Shown in pieces: positions 1-5,791 of a stretch of 7,363 nucleotides of DNA. Origin of the DNA: Candidatus Melainabacteria bacterium (GTDB taxonomy: Bacteria; Cyanobacteriota; Vampirovibrionia; 2-02-FULL-35-15); contig JAHFBD010000107.1 in assembly GCA_023250175.1 (NCBI GenBank), positions 1 through 7,363 of the forward strand, read 5' to 3'. The number at the start of each line of letters is the position of its first letter. The first letter of the stretch is position 1. Under the pieces are notes generated by a model. The model searched no databases and was not told the DNA's origin. It worked only from the letters and a program-made list of their open reading frames with translations. The position numbers and the translations under genes are program-made.

Positions 1-750
1 GATAGGTACTGTTTCTTGCGCTGTTTTAATGACTTTATTAAACATACTTGTTAAGCCTATTTCTTTTGCTTGTCTTAATTGATTTGAAATAGTTTTAATT
101 TCTTCAGGATATTTTTCTATAACTTCACTTCTTACCACCCATATACCAAATACCATAGGAAGCCCAGTGTAAGTTTTCCACAAAGCACCGAGATCATAAA
201 CAAAAATATTTTCAACTGCTTTATTAGCCTCTCGTAAAGCATAATCCCCTATTAATAAAGCAGCTGTGTAATTTGAATCTATAAATGAAGTATAAGAAGT
301 AAGAGGATCAAATCTATTATTTAATTTGTAAAACTTTTTTAGTATGATTTCTAATAATATGTTTGAGGTAGCTGATGCATGACTTAAAGCAATATCTACA
401 CGTTGTAATTTTTCAATCGGTAGTTTAGAAAACAATAAAACACTGTCGGCAGGACCATTGGATGCTATACAAAGATTAGCTATTGGTGTTAGTTTGTCTT
501 TGTTTTTAAGATATGCATACGATGAAATAGGAGCTATATCAATTTTACTATTTAAAATCAGAGTGTTTAATTTGCTTGGGACAGCATTTATAATGCTTGC
601 ACTCATATCTATCTCCCCCATTTGTATAGGAAGATTAATGGGAAGACAATTTACAAAATCAACCTGACCTAAGCTTAAAGCAATTTTACAATCTTTATCT
701 ACACTATATAGTTTCTTTATATCTTTTTGCAATTGGCATTCTCCATCCAT
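1..750 (-). CDS. mqnA: MqnA-type chorismate dehydratase (menaquinone, futalosine pathway), 3' end cut by window edge
   Basis: Likely catalyses removal of water from chorismate to give 3-enolpyruvyl-benzoate, the first committed step of futalosine-dependent menaquinone synthesis in the cytoplasm. The 250 visible residues show the family's order of motifs. There is an N-terminal strand with the conserved Asn (GQVDFVNCLPI, 28-38, N34), then PISSYAYLKN (74-83) and NGPADSVLLFSKLP (98-111). These are followed by GDYALR (168-173) and a DLG..W...TGLP..F..W stretch (186-204). The family is usually about 270-290 residues, so only the C-terminal end is missing. The start is uncertain. ATG at 750 overlaps nadE by 47 bases and adds about 20 residues before the first conserved strand. 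An in-frame TTG at 732 has a GGAGA 7 bases upstream and is a reasonable alternative. The overlap suggests co-transcription with nadE. No other mqn gene is in the window. The family assignment is firm; substrate is inferred from family. Confidence 0.85.
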   Translation of the reverse strand, partial: MDGECQLQKDIKKLYSVDKDCKIALSLGQVDFVNCLPINLPIQMGEIDMSASIINAVPSKLNTLILNSKIDIAPISSYAYLKNKDKLTPIANLCIASNGPADSVLLFSKLPIEKLQRVDIALSHASATSNILLEIILKKFYKLNNRFDPLTSYTSFIDSNYTAALLIGDYALREANKAVENIFVYDLGALWKTYTGLPMVFGIWVVRSEVIEKYPEEIKTISNQLRQAKEIGLTSMFNKVIKTAQETVPI

Positions 751-2368
751 AACCAAAAGATCGGCTTGTAAGTTTTAACCCCGGTGCAGCTTGTTCTCTT
801 TTATACTCGCTTTTATCTATCATAGTACAAACTTGCTCAGCTATCTCTTTAGTAACCTCATTCTTTATAATTTCTTTTAATGGCAAATGTTCTTCTACGT
901 ATTTATTTAATACTAAGTCTAGCTTTTCATAAGGTGGCAAAGTATCTTGGTCTTTTTGATCTGGTTTTAACTCTGCTGTTGGAGCTTTTGTAATAATGTT
1001 TTCTGGTATTATTATTTTATCTTCTTTTTTATTAATGTACTTTGCAAGCCTATAAACAACTGTTTTTGGTAAGTCCGATATAATAGCTAGCCCACCGCAC
1101 ATATCTCCATATAAAGTGCAATATCCAGTAGCAAGCTCACTTTTATTCCCAGTAGACAGTACAAGAGCATTTTTTTGGTTTGATAATGCCATAAGAATAA
1201 GCCCTCTAAGCCTGGATTGGATATTCTCTTCAGTAGTTGTAGCAGTAGCACCATCATTTAAAAACGATGATAGTAAATTTAATAATCCTTTAAAAGGTTC
1301 TTCTATAGAAATCGTTTGAAGAGTAACTCCAATATTATTAGCTAATTCTTTTGCATCAACTGCACTTATTTGTGATGTGTATCTTGATGGCATAAAAATA
1401 CATGAGACATTTTCACTTCCAAGTGCATACTTAGCAAGAGTAGCTACTAAAGCAGAATCTATTCCCCCAGACAATCCAATAATTACCTTGTTAAATCCAC
1501 ATTTTAAAACATAGTCACGGAGCCCGCAGACTATTGCTTGGAAAAGTTCTTCCTCACAAAGCTCAACACTATCGTGATTATTTATTAGTAATGGGCTTGA
1601 TAAATTATTTGAATCCACCACTTTGAAATCTTCTTCAAATGCTTTTAATCTAAGACAAACATCTCCTTTCTTATTAATCACACAAGAGTTTCCATCAAAA
1701 ACCAATTCATCATTTCCGCCAACCTGGTTTACATAGATTATTGGTATATTATGTTTTTTAGCACAATTTTTTAATACTTCCTCTCTAAGCAATGGTTTAC
1801 CAATAAAATATGGAGAAGAAGAGGAGTTTATTAAAAGCTCAATTCCTTGCTCTTTAAGCTCTAGAATTGGGTCTCTGTGGTATCGAGGTTTTGTTAAAGA
1901 TAAATCATCATGCCAAATATCTTCACAGACAGATAACCCAATTGTTTTACCCAGTAAATTAACAGGCTGTATTTTTTTAGAAGATTCAAAATATCTATCT
2001 TCATCAAAGACATCATATGTTGGTAAAAGAGCTTTTTGTCTTGTATAAAGAATCTTTCCATTTTGAATTACTGCTAATGAATCAAATATTGGTTTACCTT
2101 CATTTTTATTTTCTTCAGGAAAGCCAATTACAGCAATAATTGGAGATTTAATTTTATCTTTTAAAATATTTAAATATTTATAGCTATCATCTATAAATTG
2201 TTTTTTAAGAAGCAAATCCTTAGGTGGGTATCCACATAAAACAAGTTCAGGAAAAACAATTACATCAGCAGTGCTTTCTTCTGCAAGAGTAATATTTTTT
2301 AATATCTTATTTAAGTTATACTGAAAGTCACCAACTATTGGATTTATTTGTGCCAGAGCAATTTTCAT
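704..2368 (-). CDS. nadE: Glutamine-dependent NAD+ synthetase
   Basis: Makes NAD from deamido-NAD (nicotinate adenine dinucleotide), ATP and glutamine-derived ammonia, the last step of NAD synthesis, in the cytoplasm. The 554-residue protein has the full two-domain form. The N-terminal nitrilase-like glutaminase (about 1-260) shows the Glu-Lys-Cys triad: E41 in FPELVLCGYPP, K112 in RQKALLP and C148 in SVCEDIW. The C-terminal synthetase (about 275-554) has the ATP pyrophosphatase P-loop SGGIDS at 300-305, STGNKSELATGY (405-416) with GDMCGG after it, and the KAPTAEL segment (461-467). Length and motifs are those of an intact gene. The start is ATG at 2368; the next residues KIALAQINPIVGD are the normal beginning of the glutaminase domain. 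It is followed by mqnA with overlapping ends. A mini-ORF and hairpin lie directly upstream. Confidence 0.97.
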   Translation of the reverse strand: MKIALAQINPIVGDFQYNLNKILKNITLAEESTADVIVFPELVLCGYPPKDLLLKKQFIDDSYKYLNILKDKIKSPIIAVIGFPEENKNEGKPIFDSLAVIQNGKILYTRQKALLPTYDVFDEDRYFESSKKIQPVNLLGKTIGLSVCEDIWHDDLSLTKPRYHRDPILELKEQGIELLINSSSSPYFIGKPLLREEVLKNCAKKHNIPIIYVNQVGGNDELVFDGNSCVINKKGDVCLRLKAFEEDFKVVDSNNLSSPLLINNHDSVELCEEELFQAIVCGLRDYVLKCGFNKVIIGLSGGIDSALVATLAKYALGSENVSCIFMPSRYTSQISAVDAKELANNIGVTLQTISIEEPFKGLLNLLSSFLNDGATATTTEENIQSRLRGLILMALSNQKNALVLSTGNKSELATGYCTLYGDMCGGLAIISDLPKTVVYRLAKYINKKEDKIIIPENIITKAPTAELKPDQKDQDTLPPYEKLDLVLNKYVEEHLPLKEIIKNEVTKEIAEQVCTMIDKSEYKREQAAPGLKLTSRSFGYGWRMPIAKRYKETI

Positions 2369-2382
2369 AATAAATATAGTCT

Positions 2383-2450
2383 CTCTACCTGTCGCCGGTT
2401 TTTTCGCTGCGCTCCCAAAACCAGCTTTCCATAGTGCTTCCAGTCTGCCA
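2383..2450 (-). repeat. G+C-rich patch, possible diverged dispersed repeat (copy 1)
   Basis: This stretch upstream of nadE is clearly richer in G+C than its surroundings. On the minus strand it shares an ordered series of short blocks with the patch at 5147-5205: ATGG/TAA, GAGC, GCGAAA, then GCG, then AGGTAGA. The match is patchy and found by eye, so a common origin is only suggested. It includes the hairpin at 2394-2425 and most of the mini-ORF. Confidence 0.3.
2394..2425 (-). promoter_or_regulatory. Hairpin in the nadE leader
   Basis: Read on the minus strand, GCTGGTTTT (2425-2417) can pair with AAAACCGGC (2402-2394) as a 9-base stem. It has one U-G wobble and a 14-base loop that starts GGGAGCG. 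On the plus strand the same position is a C-A mismatch, so the structure favours minus-strand RNA, the nadE transcript. No U-run follows, so it does not look like an intrinsic terminator. It could influence nadE translation or simply be part of a palindromic repeat. Confidence 0.4.
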
Positions 2451-2480
2451 TTTATAATACCCTACAGATTTTACCAAGTT
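2435..2480 (-). promoter_or_regulatory. Weak candidate promoter for nadE
   Basis: On the minus strand an ACTTGG/CTTGGT element (about 2480-2474) lies about 16-17 bases before TATAAA (around 2457-2452), just ahead of the mini-ORF start. Neither hexamer is close to consensus. A TATATT at about 2378-2373, 4 bases from the nadE ATG, is a competing -10 candidate. The 207-base gap from dppC makes a separate nadE promoter plausible, but the site is not certain. The rest of the gap (2481-2575) shows only short chance ORFs and no terminator. Confidence 0.25.
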
Positions 2481-2575
2481 TTTATAATTCGGGGATAAAA
2501 TCTTACTTTATGAGTCATTTGCTTAGAAATATTACGCTAGCTGGATAGTAACATCTACAGGTCTATAGGCTCTTG

Positions 2576-3415
2576 CTATACATAACTTTCTCTTGGTTGG
2601 TTTAATTCTGTTAAGTAATCTCCAAGAACATTTAAACTTAGAACAGTAAACATAATCATTAGACTTGGGTAAATAATTAGATTTGGATGGGTATTTAAAA
2701 ATTGCCATCCATCGCTTGCTAATGTTCCCCAACTACATTTGGGGGGAGAAAGACCTAGCCCAAGAAAACTTAAAGTTGATTCAGCAATTATTGCACGTGG
2801 CATGGTAAAGGTTATAGCTACTAATATTACATTTAAGATGTTCGGCAAAATATGTTTTGCAAACAGTCTAATATTGCTTAAACCAATTGCTTTAGCAGAT
2901 AGTATATATTCTTGTTGTTTTAATTTTAAAATTTCCCCTCGTGATAACCTTGCAACATCCATCCAACTAATTAATCCAATAGCAAATAATATTCCTGTGG
3001 TAGACCTAGAAAAGAGCAATCCAATGATACTTAATACAAGTAAATCTGGCAAAGAATAAATAATATCAATTACTCTTGAAATAAAAAAATCTGTCCTGCC
3101 TTCATATAATCCAGCTAAAGTACCTAATATAATACCGACAACAAATGCAATAATAGCGGTAATAAAGGCTACTAATAACGACAGCCTTGCCCCATATATT
3201 AACCGTACTAATAAATCACGTCCTAATTGATCTGTCCCTATTAAATGCTCTCTAGAAGGAGAAGTTAAGATTAAATCCTCATTCTGTAAATCAAAACTAT
3301 AGATTCCAAAACTATATCCACTGTATGAAAGTAAAACAAGGATGCTTACAGAAATAATGAAGACCAAAGAAAGCCAAACAAAAATATTTGTTTTAGATTT
3401 TAGAAGTAAGAGCAT
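2576..3415 (-). CDS. ABC transporter permease, DppC/OppC family (peptide or nickel type)
   Basis: Inner-membrane permease subunit of an ABC importer of the dipeptide/oligopeptide/nickel family. The 279 residues give the whole family architecture. There is a first membrane helix at about 11-31 and a periplasmic segment ending in the hallmark HLIGTDQLGRDLLVRLIYGAR (57-77). Further helices lie at about 78-101, 115-135 and 140-152. The cytoplasmic EAA loop runs from EYILSAKAIGLS to LPN (169-192), followed by helices at about 193-213 and 247-266. AESTLSFLGLGLSPP (211-225) and WGTL are also typical. It starts 3 bases after the stop of the TPR gene, so the two are very probably one transcript. Such permeases normally work as a heterodimer with a DppB-type partner plus ATPases and a binding protein. 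None of these is adjacent, so the substrate cannot be named. A symbol is withheld for that reason. Confidence 0.9.
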   Translation of the reverse strand: MLLLLKSKTNIFVWLSLVFIISVSILVLLSYSGYSFGIYSFDLQNEDLILTSPSREHLIGTDQLGRDLLVRLIYGARLSLLVAFITAIIAFVVGIILGTLAGLYEGRTDFFISRVIDIIYSLPDLLVLSIIGLLFSRSTTGILFAIGLISWMDVARLSRGEILKLKQQEYILSAKAIGLSNIRLFAKHILPNILNVILVAITFTMPRAIIAESTLSFLGLGLSPPKCSWGTLASDGWQFLNTHPNLIIYPSLMIMFTVLSLNVLGDYLTELNQPRESYV

Positions 3416-3418
3416 ATA

Positions 3419-3790
3419 TTAATCAAGTTTATTAGCTGCAAAGGAAGCTTGAATTTTTTCTATCATTTCATACATATCTTTTGCATCTTTTAAATATGGG
3501 TTTAAGACTAGTGCCATTGAGAATTGCTCTTTAGCAAGTGGATACTTGACTTTAGGTGGTTTGTTTTGATCCTGACATAAGGTTAAGCCATAATCACTAT
3601 ATGTTTGAGCTAAAAGGGATTGTAGTGGAACTGAGTTGGGTTTATTTTGATATTCTTTTTCTAGTATTTTTATAGCTTCTTCAAATTTTCCTTGTTTTGA
3701 ATAAGCCTGGGCTTGTGTCATTGGATCAATTAAACTACAAGAGTTATTTAATAATGTTAAAAAAGTTAGTATAGCAATAATTTTTTTCAT
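3419..3790 (-). CDS. Small TPR-like probable lipoprotein
   Basis: A 123-residue exported protein of unknown job. It starts MKKIIAILTFLTLLNN, a typical short signal peptide. A Cys at 18 follows in NNSC; the -3 and -2 positions are Asn rather than the usual Leu/Ala/Ser, so the lipobox is atypical and lipidation is only likely. Residues 26-56 (QAYSKQGKFEEAIKILEKEY...P) read as one tetratricopeptide-like helical hairpin. A second, looser one is at about 58-112 (LAQTYSDYG... AKEQFSMALVLNPYLKDA). The start at ATG 3790 is chosen over an upstream in-frame ATG at 3832. It begins exactly at the signal peptide and lies 6 bases from a perfect TATAAT, which the longer version would overrun. The ABC permease follows 3 bases after the stop, so this protein may assist that transporter, but that is inference. 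Confidence 0.8.
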   Translation of the reverse strand: MKKIIAILTFLTLLNNSCSLIDPMTQAQAYSKQGKFEEAIKILEKEYQNKPNSVPLQSLLAQTYSDYGLTLCQDQNKPPKVKYPLAKEQFSMALVLNPYLKDAKDMYEMIEKIQASFAANKLD

Positions 3791-3797
3791 GCAATTA

Positions 3798-3803
3798 TTA
3801 TAG
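3798..3803 (-). promoter_or_regulatory. TATAAT -10 box of the TPR-permease operon
   Basis: A perfect TATAAT on the minus strand is followed by AATTGC and then the ATG of the TPR gene. Transcription starting about 6-7 bases after the -10 box would begin at or next to the ATG, so the mRNA would have essentially no leader and no Shine-Dalgarno site. No good -35 hexamer is present at 16-18 bases; the region there is CTA-rich. Confidence 0.6.
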
Positions 3804-3860
3804 CGTATAGCTTTTAGTAGATAGTAGAACAATTGTAATTCTATACTATCTTCTATACGC

Positions 3861-3866
3861 TAGAAT
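3861..3866 (+). promoter_or_regulatory. TAGAAT -10 box of serS
   Basis: TAGAAT is followed by AATTAT and then the serS ATG at 3873. The spacing matches the opposite promoter and again implies a leaderless or near-leaderless mRNA. No clear -35 hexamer is seen; two copies of TTCTATAC (3839-3846 and 3851-3858) occupy the upstream region. Confidence 0.55.
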
Positions 3867-3872
3867 AATTAT

Positions 3873-5144
3873 ATGCATGACTTAAAAGATTTACGCACAA
3901 GACCTGACTATTACAAAGAAGGACTTTCTAAAAGAAATAAAGAGTTAGTCCATCTAATCGATGAAATATTAATTCTTGATCAGAAAAAAAGAGACATTCA
4001 AACAAAAGCAGATGAGTTACGTAAGAGAAAAAATGAAATTGCTAGTGAAATAAGTCGATCTAAGGATGATATTAGTAAGGTTGAAACTTTAAAAAGTGAA
4101 AGCCTCACAATAGGAACCACTTTAGCTGATATTGAAAAACAAGAAATTGAATTTAGTTTTCAATTAAATGAAAAAACAATGTGGGTACCAAATACACCTT
4201 CTAGTGATGTACCTTTCGGTGAAGATGAAAAAAATAATAAAGAGATTTTGCAATGGGGTACTCCAAGAACTGATAAATGGATAAAGCCACATTGGGAAAT
4301 TGGCCAAAAATTAGGTATTTTAGATTTTGAGCGTGGTGTAAAAATTGCTCAATCAAGATTTACAGTTATAGCAGGATTAGGTGCAAGGCTAGAGCGAGCT
4401 TTAATAAACTTTATGCTGGATCATGCAGCAGAAAAAGGATATAAAGAAATTTTTCCTCCTATTTTAGTAAATAAAGATGCCATGATAGGAACAGGACAAT
4501 TACCTAAGTTTGATGGTGATTTTTATAAGTGTGAGAATGAATTGTTATATTTAATACCTACAGCAGAAGTCCCTATTACAAGTTTACATAAAGACGAAGT
4601 TTTAACACCTGAACAACTACCAATAAAATACTGTGCTTATACCCCTTGTTTTAGAAGAGAGGCCGGTGCAGCCAGTAAAGATACTCGTGGAATAATTAGA
4701 CAACATCAGTTTAATAAAGTAGAGCTTGTAAAAATTACCAGTCCAGAAACCAGTGAAAAAGAACATGAAGAACTTACACACAATGCAGAAGAAATTTTAC
4801 AAAAACTAGAGCTGCCTTATAGAAAATCTATTTTGTGTACTGGAGATATTGGTTTTTCAGCAATGAAGTGCTATGACCTTGAGGTATGGTTTCCGAGTCA
4901 GGATACTTATAGAGAGATTAGCAGTTGCTCAAATTTTGGCTCATTTCAGGCAAGGCGCATTAATATAAAATATAAACCCAATCAAAAGGATAAGCCACTG
5001 TTTGCACATACTATAAATGGTTCTGGATTAGCTATTGGCAGAACATTTGCAGCTATTCTCGAAAATTATCAAACAGAAAAAGAAACGGTTTTAGTACCAA
5101 AAGCTTTAAAACCTTACTTAAATGGTTTAGAAGAGATTAAATAA
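3873..5144 (+). CDS. serS: Serine--tRNA ligase
   Basis: Charges tRNA-Ser (and tRNA-Sec where present) with serine in the cytoplasm. The 423 residues match the normal bacterial length. The N-terminal part (about 1-105) is the long antiparallel coiled-coil arm that grips the tRNA, seen as Lys/Glu-rich helices 25-65 and 66-103. The class II catalytic core follows. It has GTGQLPKF (206-213), PTAEVPIT (229-236) and motif 2 beginning CFRREAGAASKDTRG (259-273). It also has the serine-binding EISSCSNFGSFQARR (348-362) and motif 3 NGSGLAIGRTFAAILENYQ (382-400). All key residues appear intact. ATG at 3873 gives the usual N-terminus (DLKDLR...P). There is no T-box leader: the gene starts 6 bases after its -10 box. 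Confidence 0.97.
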   Translation: MHDLKDLRTRPDYYKEGLSKRNKELVHLIDEILILDQKKRDIQTKADELRKRKNEIASEISRSKDDISKVETLKSESLTIGTTLADIEKQEIEFSFQLNEKTMWVPNTPSSDVPFGEDEKNNKEILQWGTPRTDKWIKPHWEIGQKLGILDFERGVKIAQSRFTVIAGLGARLERALINFMLDHAAEKGYKEIFPPILVNKDAMIGTGQLPKFDGDFYKCENELLYLIPTAEVPITSLHKDEVLTPEQLPIKYCAYTPCFRREAGAASKDTRGIIRQHQFNKVELVKITSPETSEKEHEELTHNAEEILQKLELPYRKSILCTGDIGFSAMKCYDLEVWFPSQDTYREISSCSNFGSFQARRINIKYKPNQKDKPLFAHTINGSGLAIGRTFAAILENYQTEKETVLVPKALKPYLNGLEEIK

Positions 5145-5146
5145 GC

Positions 5147-5205
5147 TGTTTCTACCTACCGCTCGTTTCGCACTAATGCTCAACTCGCTCTTTGTTACAT
5201 GGCGC
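5147..5205 (-). repeat. G+C-rich patch after serS, possible diverged dispersed repeat (copy 2)
   Basis: Just past the serS stop, a stretch with CGCTCGTTTCGC and CTCGCTC stands out from the A+T-rich surroundings. On the minus strand it contains GAGCGAGTTGAGC, GTGCGAAACGAGCG and GGTAGGTAGA, in the same order as similar blocks upstream of nadE. The copies differ in spacing and many bases. Confidence 0.3.
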
Positions 5206-5233
5206 TTTTTGGTGAATAAATCACACAAAAAGC
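5204..5233 (+). terminator. Hairpin downstream of serS, possible terminator
   Basis: GCTTTTTGGTGA (5204-5215) pairs with TCAC and CAAAAAGC (5221-5233). This gives a 12-pair stem with a single bulged A at 5225 and a loop of ATAAA. It lies 59 bases after the serS stop. The sequence that follows is TTATTTATG rather than a clean T-run, so termination would be weak at best. The rest of the gap up to 5430 holds an A-run at 5299-5307, a small TAAGC/GCTTA inverted repeat (about 5350-5367) and no convincing gene. Confidence 0.4.
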
Positions 5234-5394
5234 TTATTTATGCTCTTATACATTATAGCTAGGCAGTAACAATAAACTCTTAAAGAGCTAAAAAGATAAA
5301 AAAAAATTAATTTTGATCAATTGAACACTATTGCTCACTTTATAAAGATGTAAGCTAACAATGCTTATATTTAATTTAAAAAATGAGGATTTGA

Positions 5395-5400
5395 TATAAC
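5395..5400 (+). promoter_or_regulatory. Weak candidate -10 box before the 89-residue gene
   Basis: TATAAC lies 30 bases before the ATG at 5431, in a region of high A+T. No convincing -35 is found at the proper spacing. TATAAA at 5341-5346, with TTGAAC upstream at a short 14-base spacing, is an alternative. Confidence 0.2.
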
Positions 5401-5430
5401 AACAATGTAGTTGGAAGATCAAAGAAAAAC

Positions 5431-5700
5431 ATGACAAATATGCTAACAAAACCACTAGAAGAACCTAAATCACCAACTGCACCAATACCACCTATCGCAC
5501 CTAAAGAACTATCATTTTTACAACAATTTAACCCGATTGCTTCTTATCAATATGGAATAGAAGTAGAAAGATTCGAAAAAGAAGTAAGTGAGTTTGCAAG
5601 AGAGGTTTTAAAGTACTACATGCAAATTGAAGAATATAACATTAATCTTGCTGAGTATAAAGAACAGGTAAACAATTACTTAACCTATTCTAATAACTAA
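5431..5700 (+). CDS. Small proline-rich, aromatic-heptad coiled-coil protein, function unknown
   Basis: Not recognised. The 89 residues have two parts. Residues 8-25 are proline-rich (PLEEPKSPTAPIPPIAPKE), probably disordered. Residues 41-83 form a regular amphipathic helix. Aromatics fall at 41, 48, 55, 62, 69, 76 and 83, exactly seven apart, and aliphatics at 45, 52, 59, 66, 73 and 80. This is an unbroken a/d coiled-coil pattern with an aromatic at one core position and Val/Ile/Leu at the other. Charged and Gln/Asn residues fill the rest. No signal peptide or membrane helix is seen, so the protein is probably cytoplasmic and self-assembling. Start at ATG 5431 (a GGAAG lies 14-18 bases upstream); ATG 5440 is also possible. 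The regular pattern argues that this is a real protein. It may share a transcript with the next gene, 91 bases on. Confidence 0.7.
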   Translation: MTNMLTKPLEEPKSPTAPIPPIAPKELSFLQQFNPIASYQYGIEVERFEKEVSEFAREVLKYYMQIEEYNINLAEYKEQVNNYLTYSNN

Positions 5701-5791
5701 AGAATCTTTTATCCTATTAATACTTACGTTTAACAATAGATTTTACATGGTATGAAATCTAATAAGAGTAGAACTTATAGAGAACAATATC

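Larger units (their letters stand above)
2365..2451 (-). other. 28-codon mini-ORF overlapping the nadE start (possible leader peptide)
   Basis: An ATG at 2451 opens a reading frame of 28 codons ending in a TGA that shares ATGA with the nadE start codon, the usual geometry of translational coupling. The peptide starts MADWKHYGKLVLG and ends in a basic stretch QRKNRRQVERLYLL. Its codons (GCG, CGG, CGA, CTG) are richer in G+C than those of the neighbouring genes. No ribosome-binding site is evident before it. It may be a real leader peptide, or an accident of a G+C-rich repeat placed here. No function can be assigned. Confidence 0.25.
3793..3870. repeat. Inverted repeat containing both divergent promoters
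   Basis: The minus-strand arm (3810-3793) and the plus-strand arm (3853-3870) both read CTATACGCTAKAATAATT, with one difference in 18 bases (T against G inside the -10 box). Outside each arm a GCATG follows, including the start codon of the TPR gene; on the serS side four extra bases intervene. Inside, TTCTA and CTATCT blocks are also shared, converging on a central CAATTG at 3830-3835. The two promoters therefore look like inverted copies of one sequence, or like a shared operator pair. Confidence 0.7.

Noticed and set aside
2532..2732. Open frame of 66 codons on the minus strand across the end of the permease gene
   Set aside because: Mostly an alternate frame of the permease C-terminus with no recognisable features or start signal.
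2739..3059. Open frame of 106 codons on the plus strand inside the permease gene
   Set aside because: It is antisense to conserved DppC motifs, which explain the sequence fully. The translation resembles no protein.
3791..3832. Longer TPR-gene start at ATG 3832, adding 14 residues
   Set aside because: It would place a non-signal stretch before a clear MKK signal peptide and cover the TATAAT box.
3791..3872. T-box riboswitch upstream of serS
   Set aside because: Only about 80 bases lie between the divergent starts and the -10 box abuts the ATG, leaving no leader RNA.
5176..5262. 28-codon plus-strand frame after serS (starts MLNSLFVTW)
   Set aside because: No ribosome-binding site, it runs through the hairpin at 5204-5233, and it looks like chance in the G+C-rich patch.
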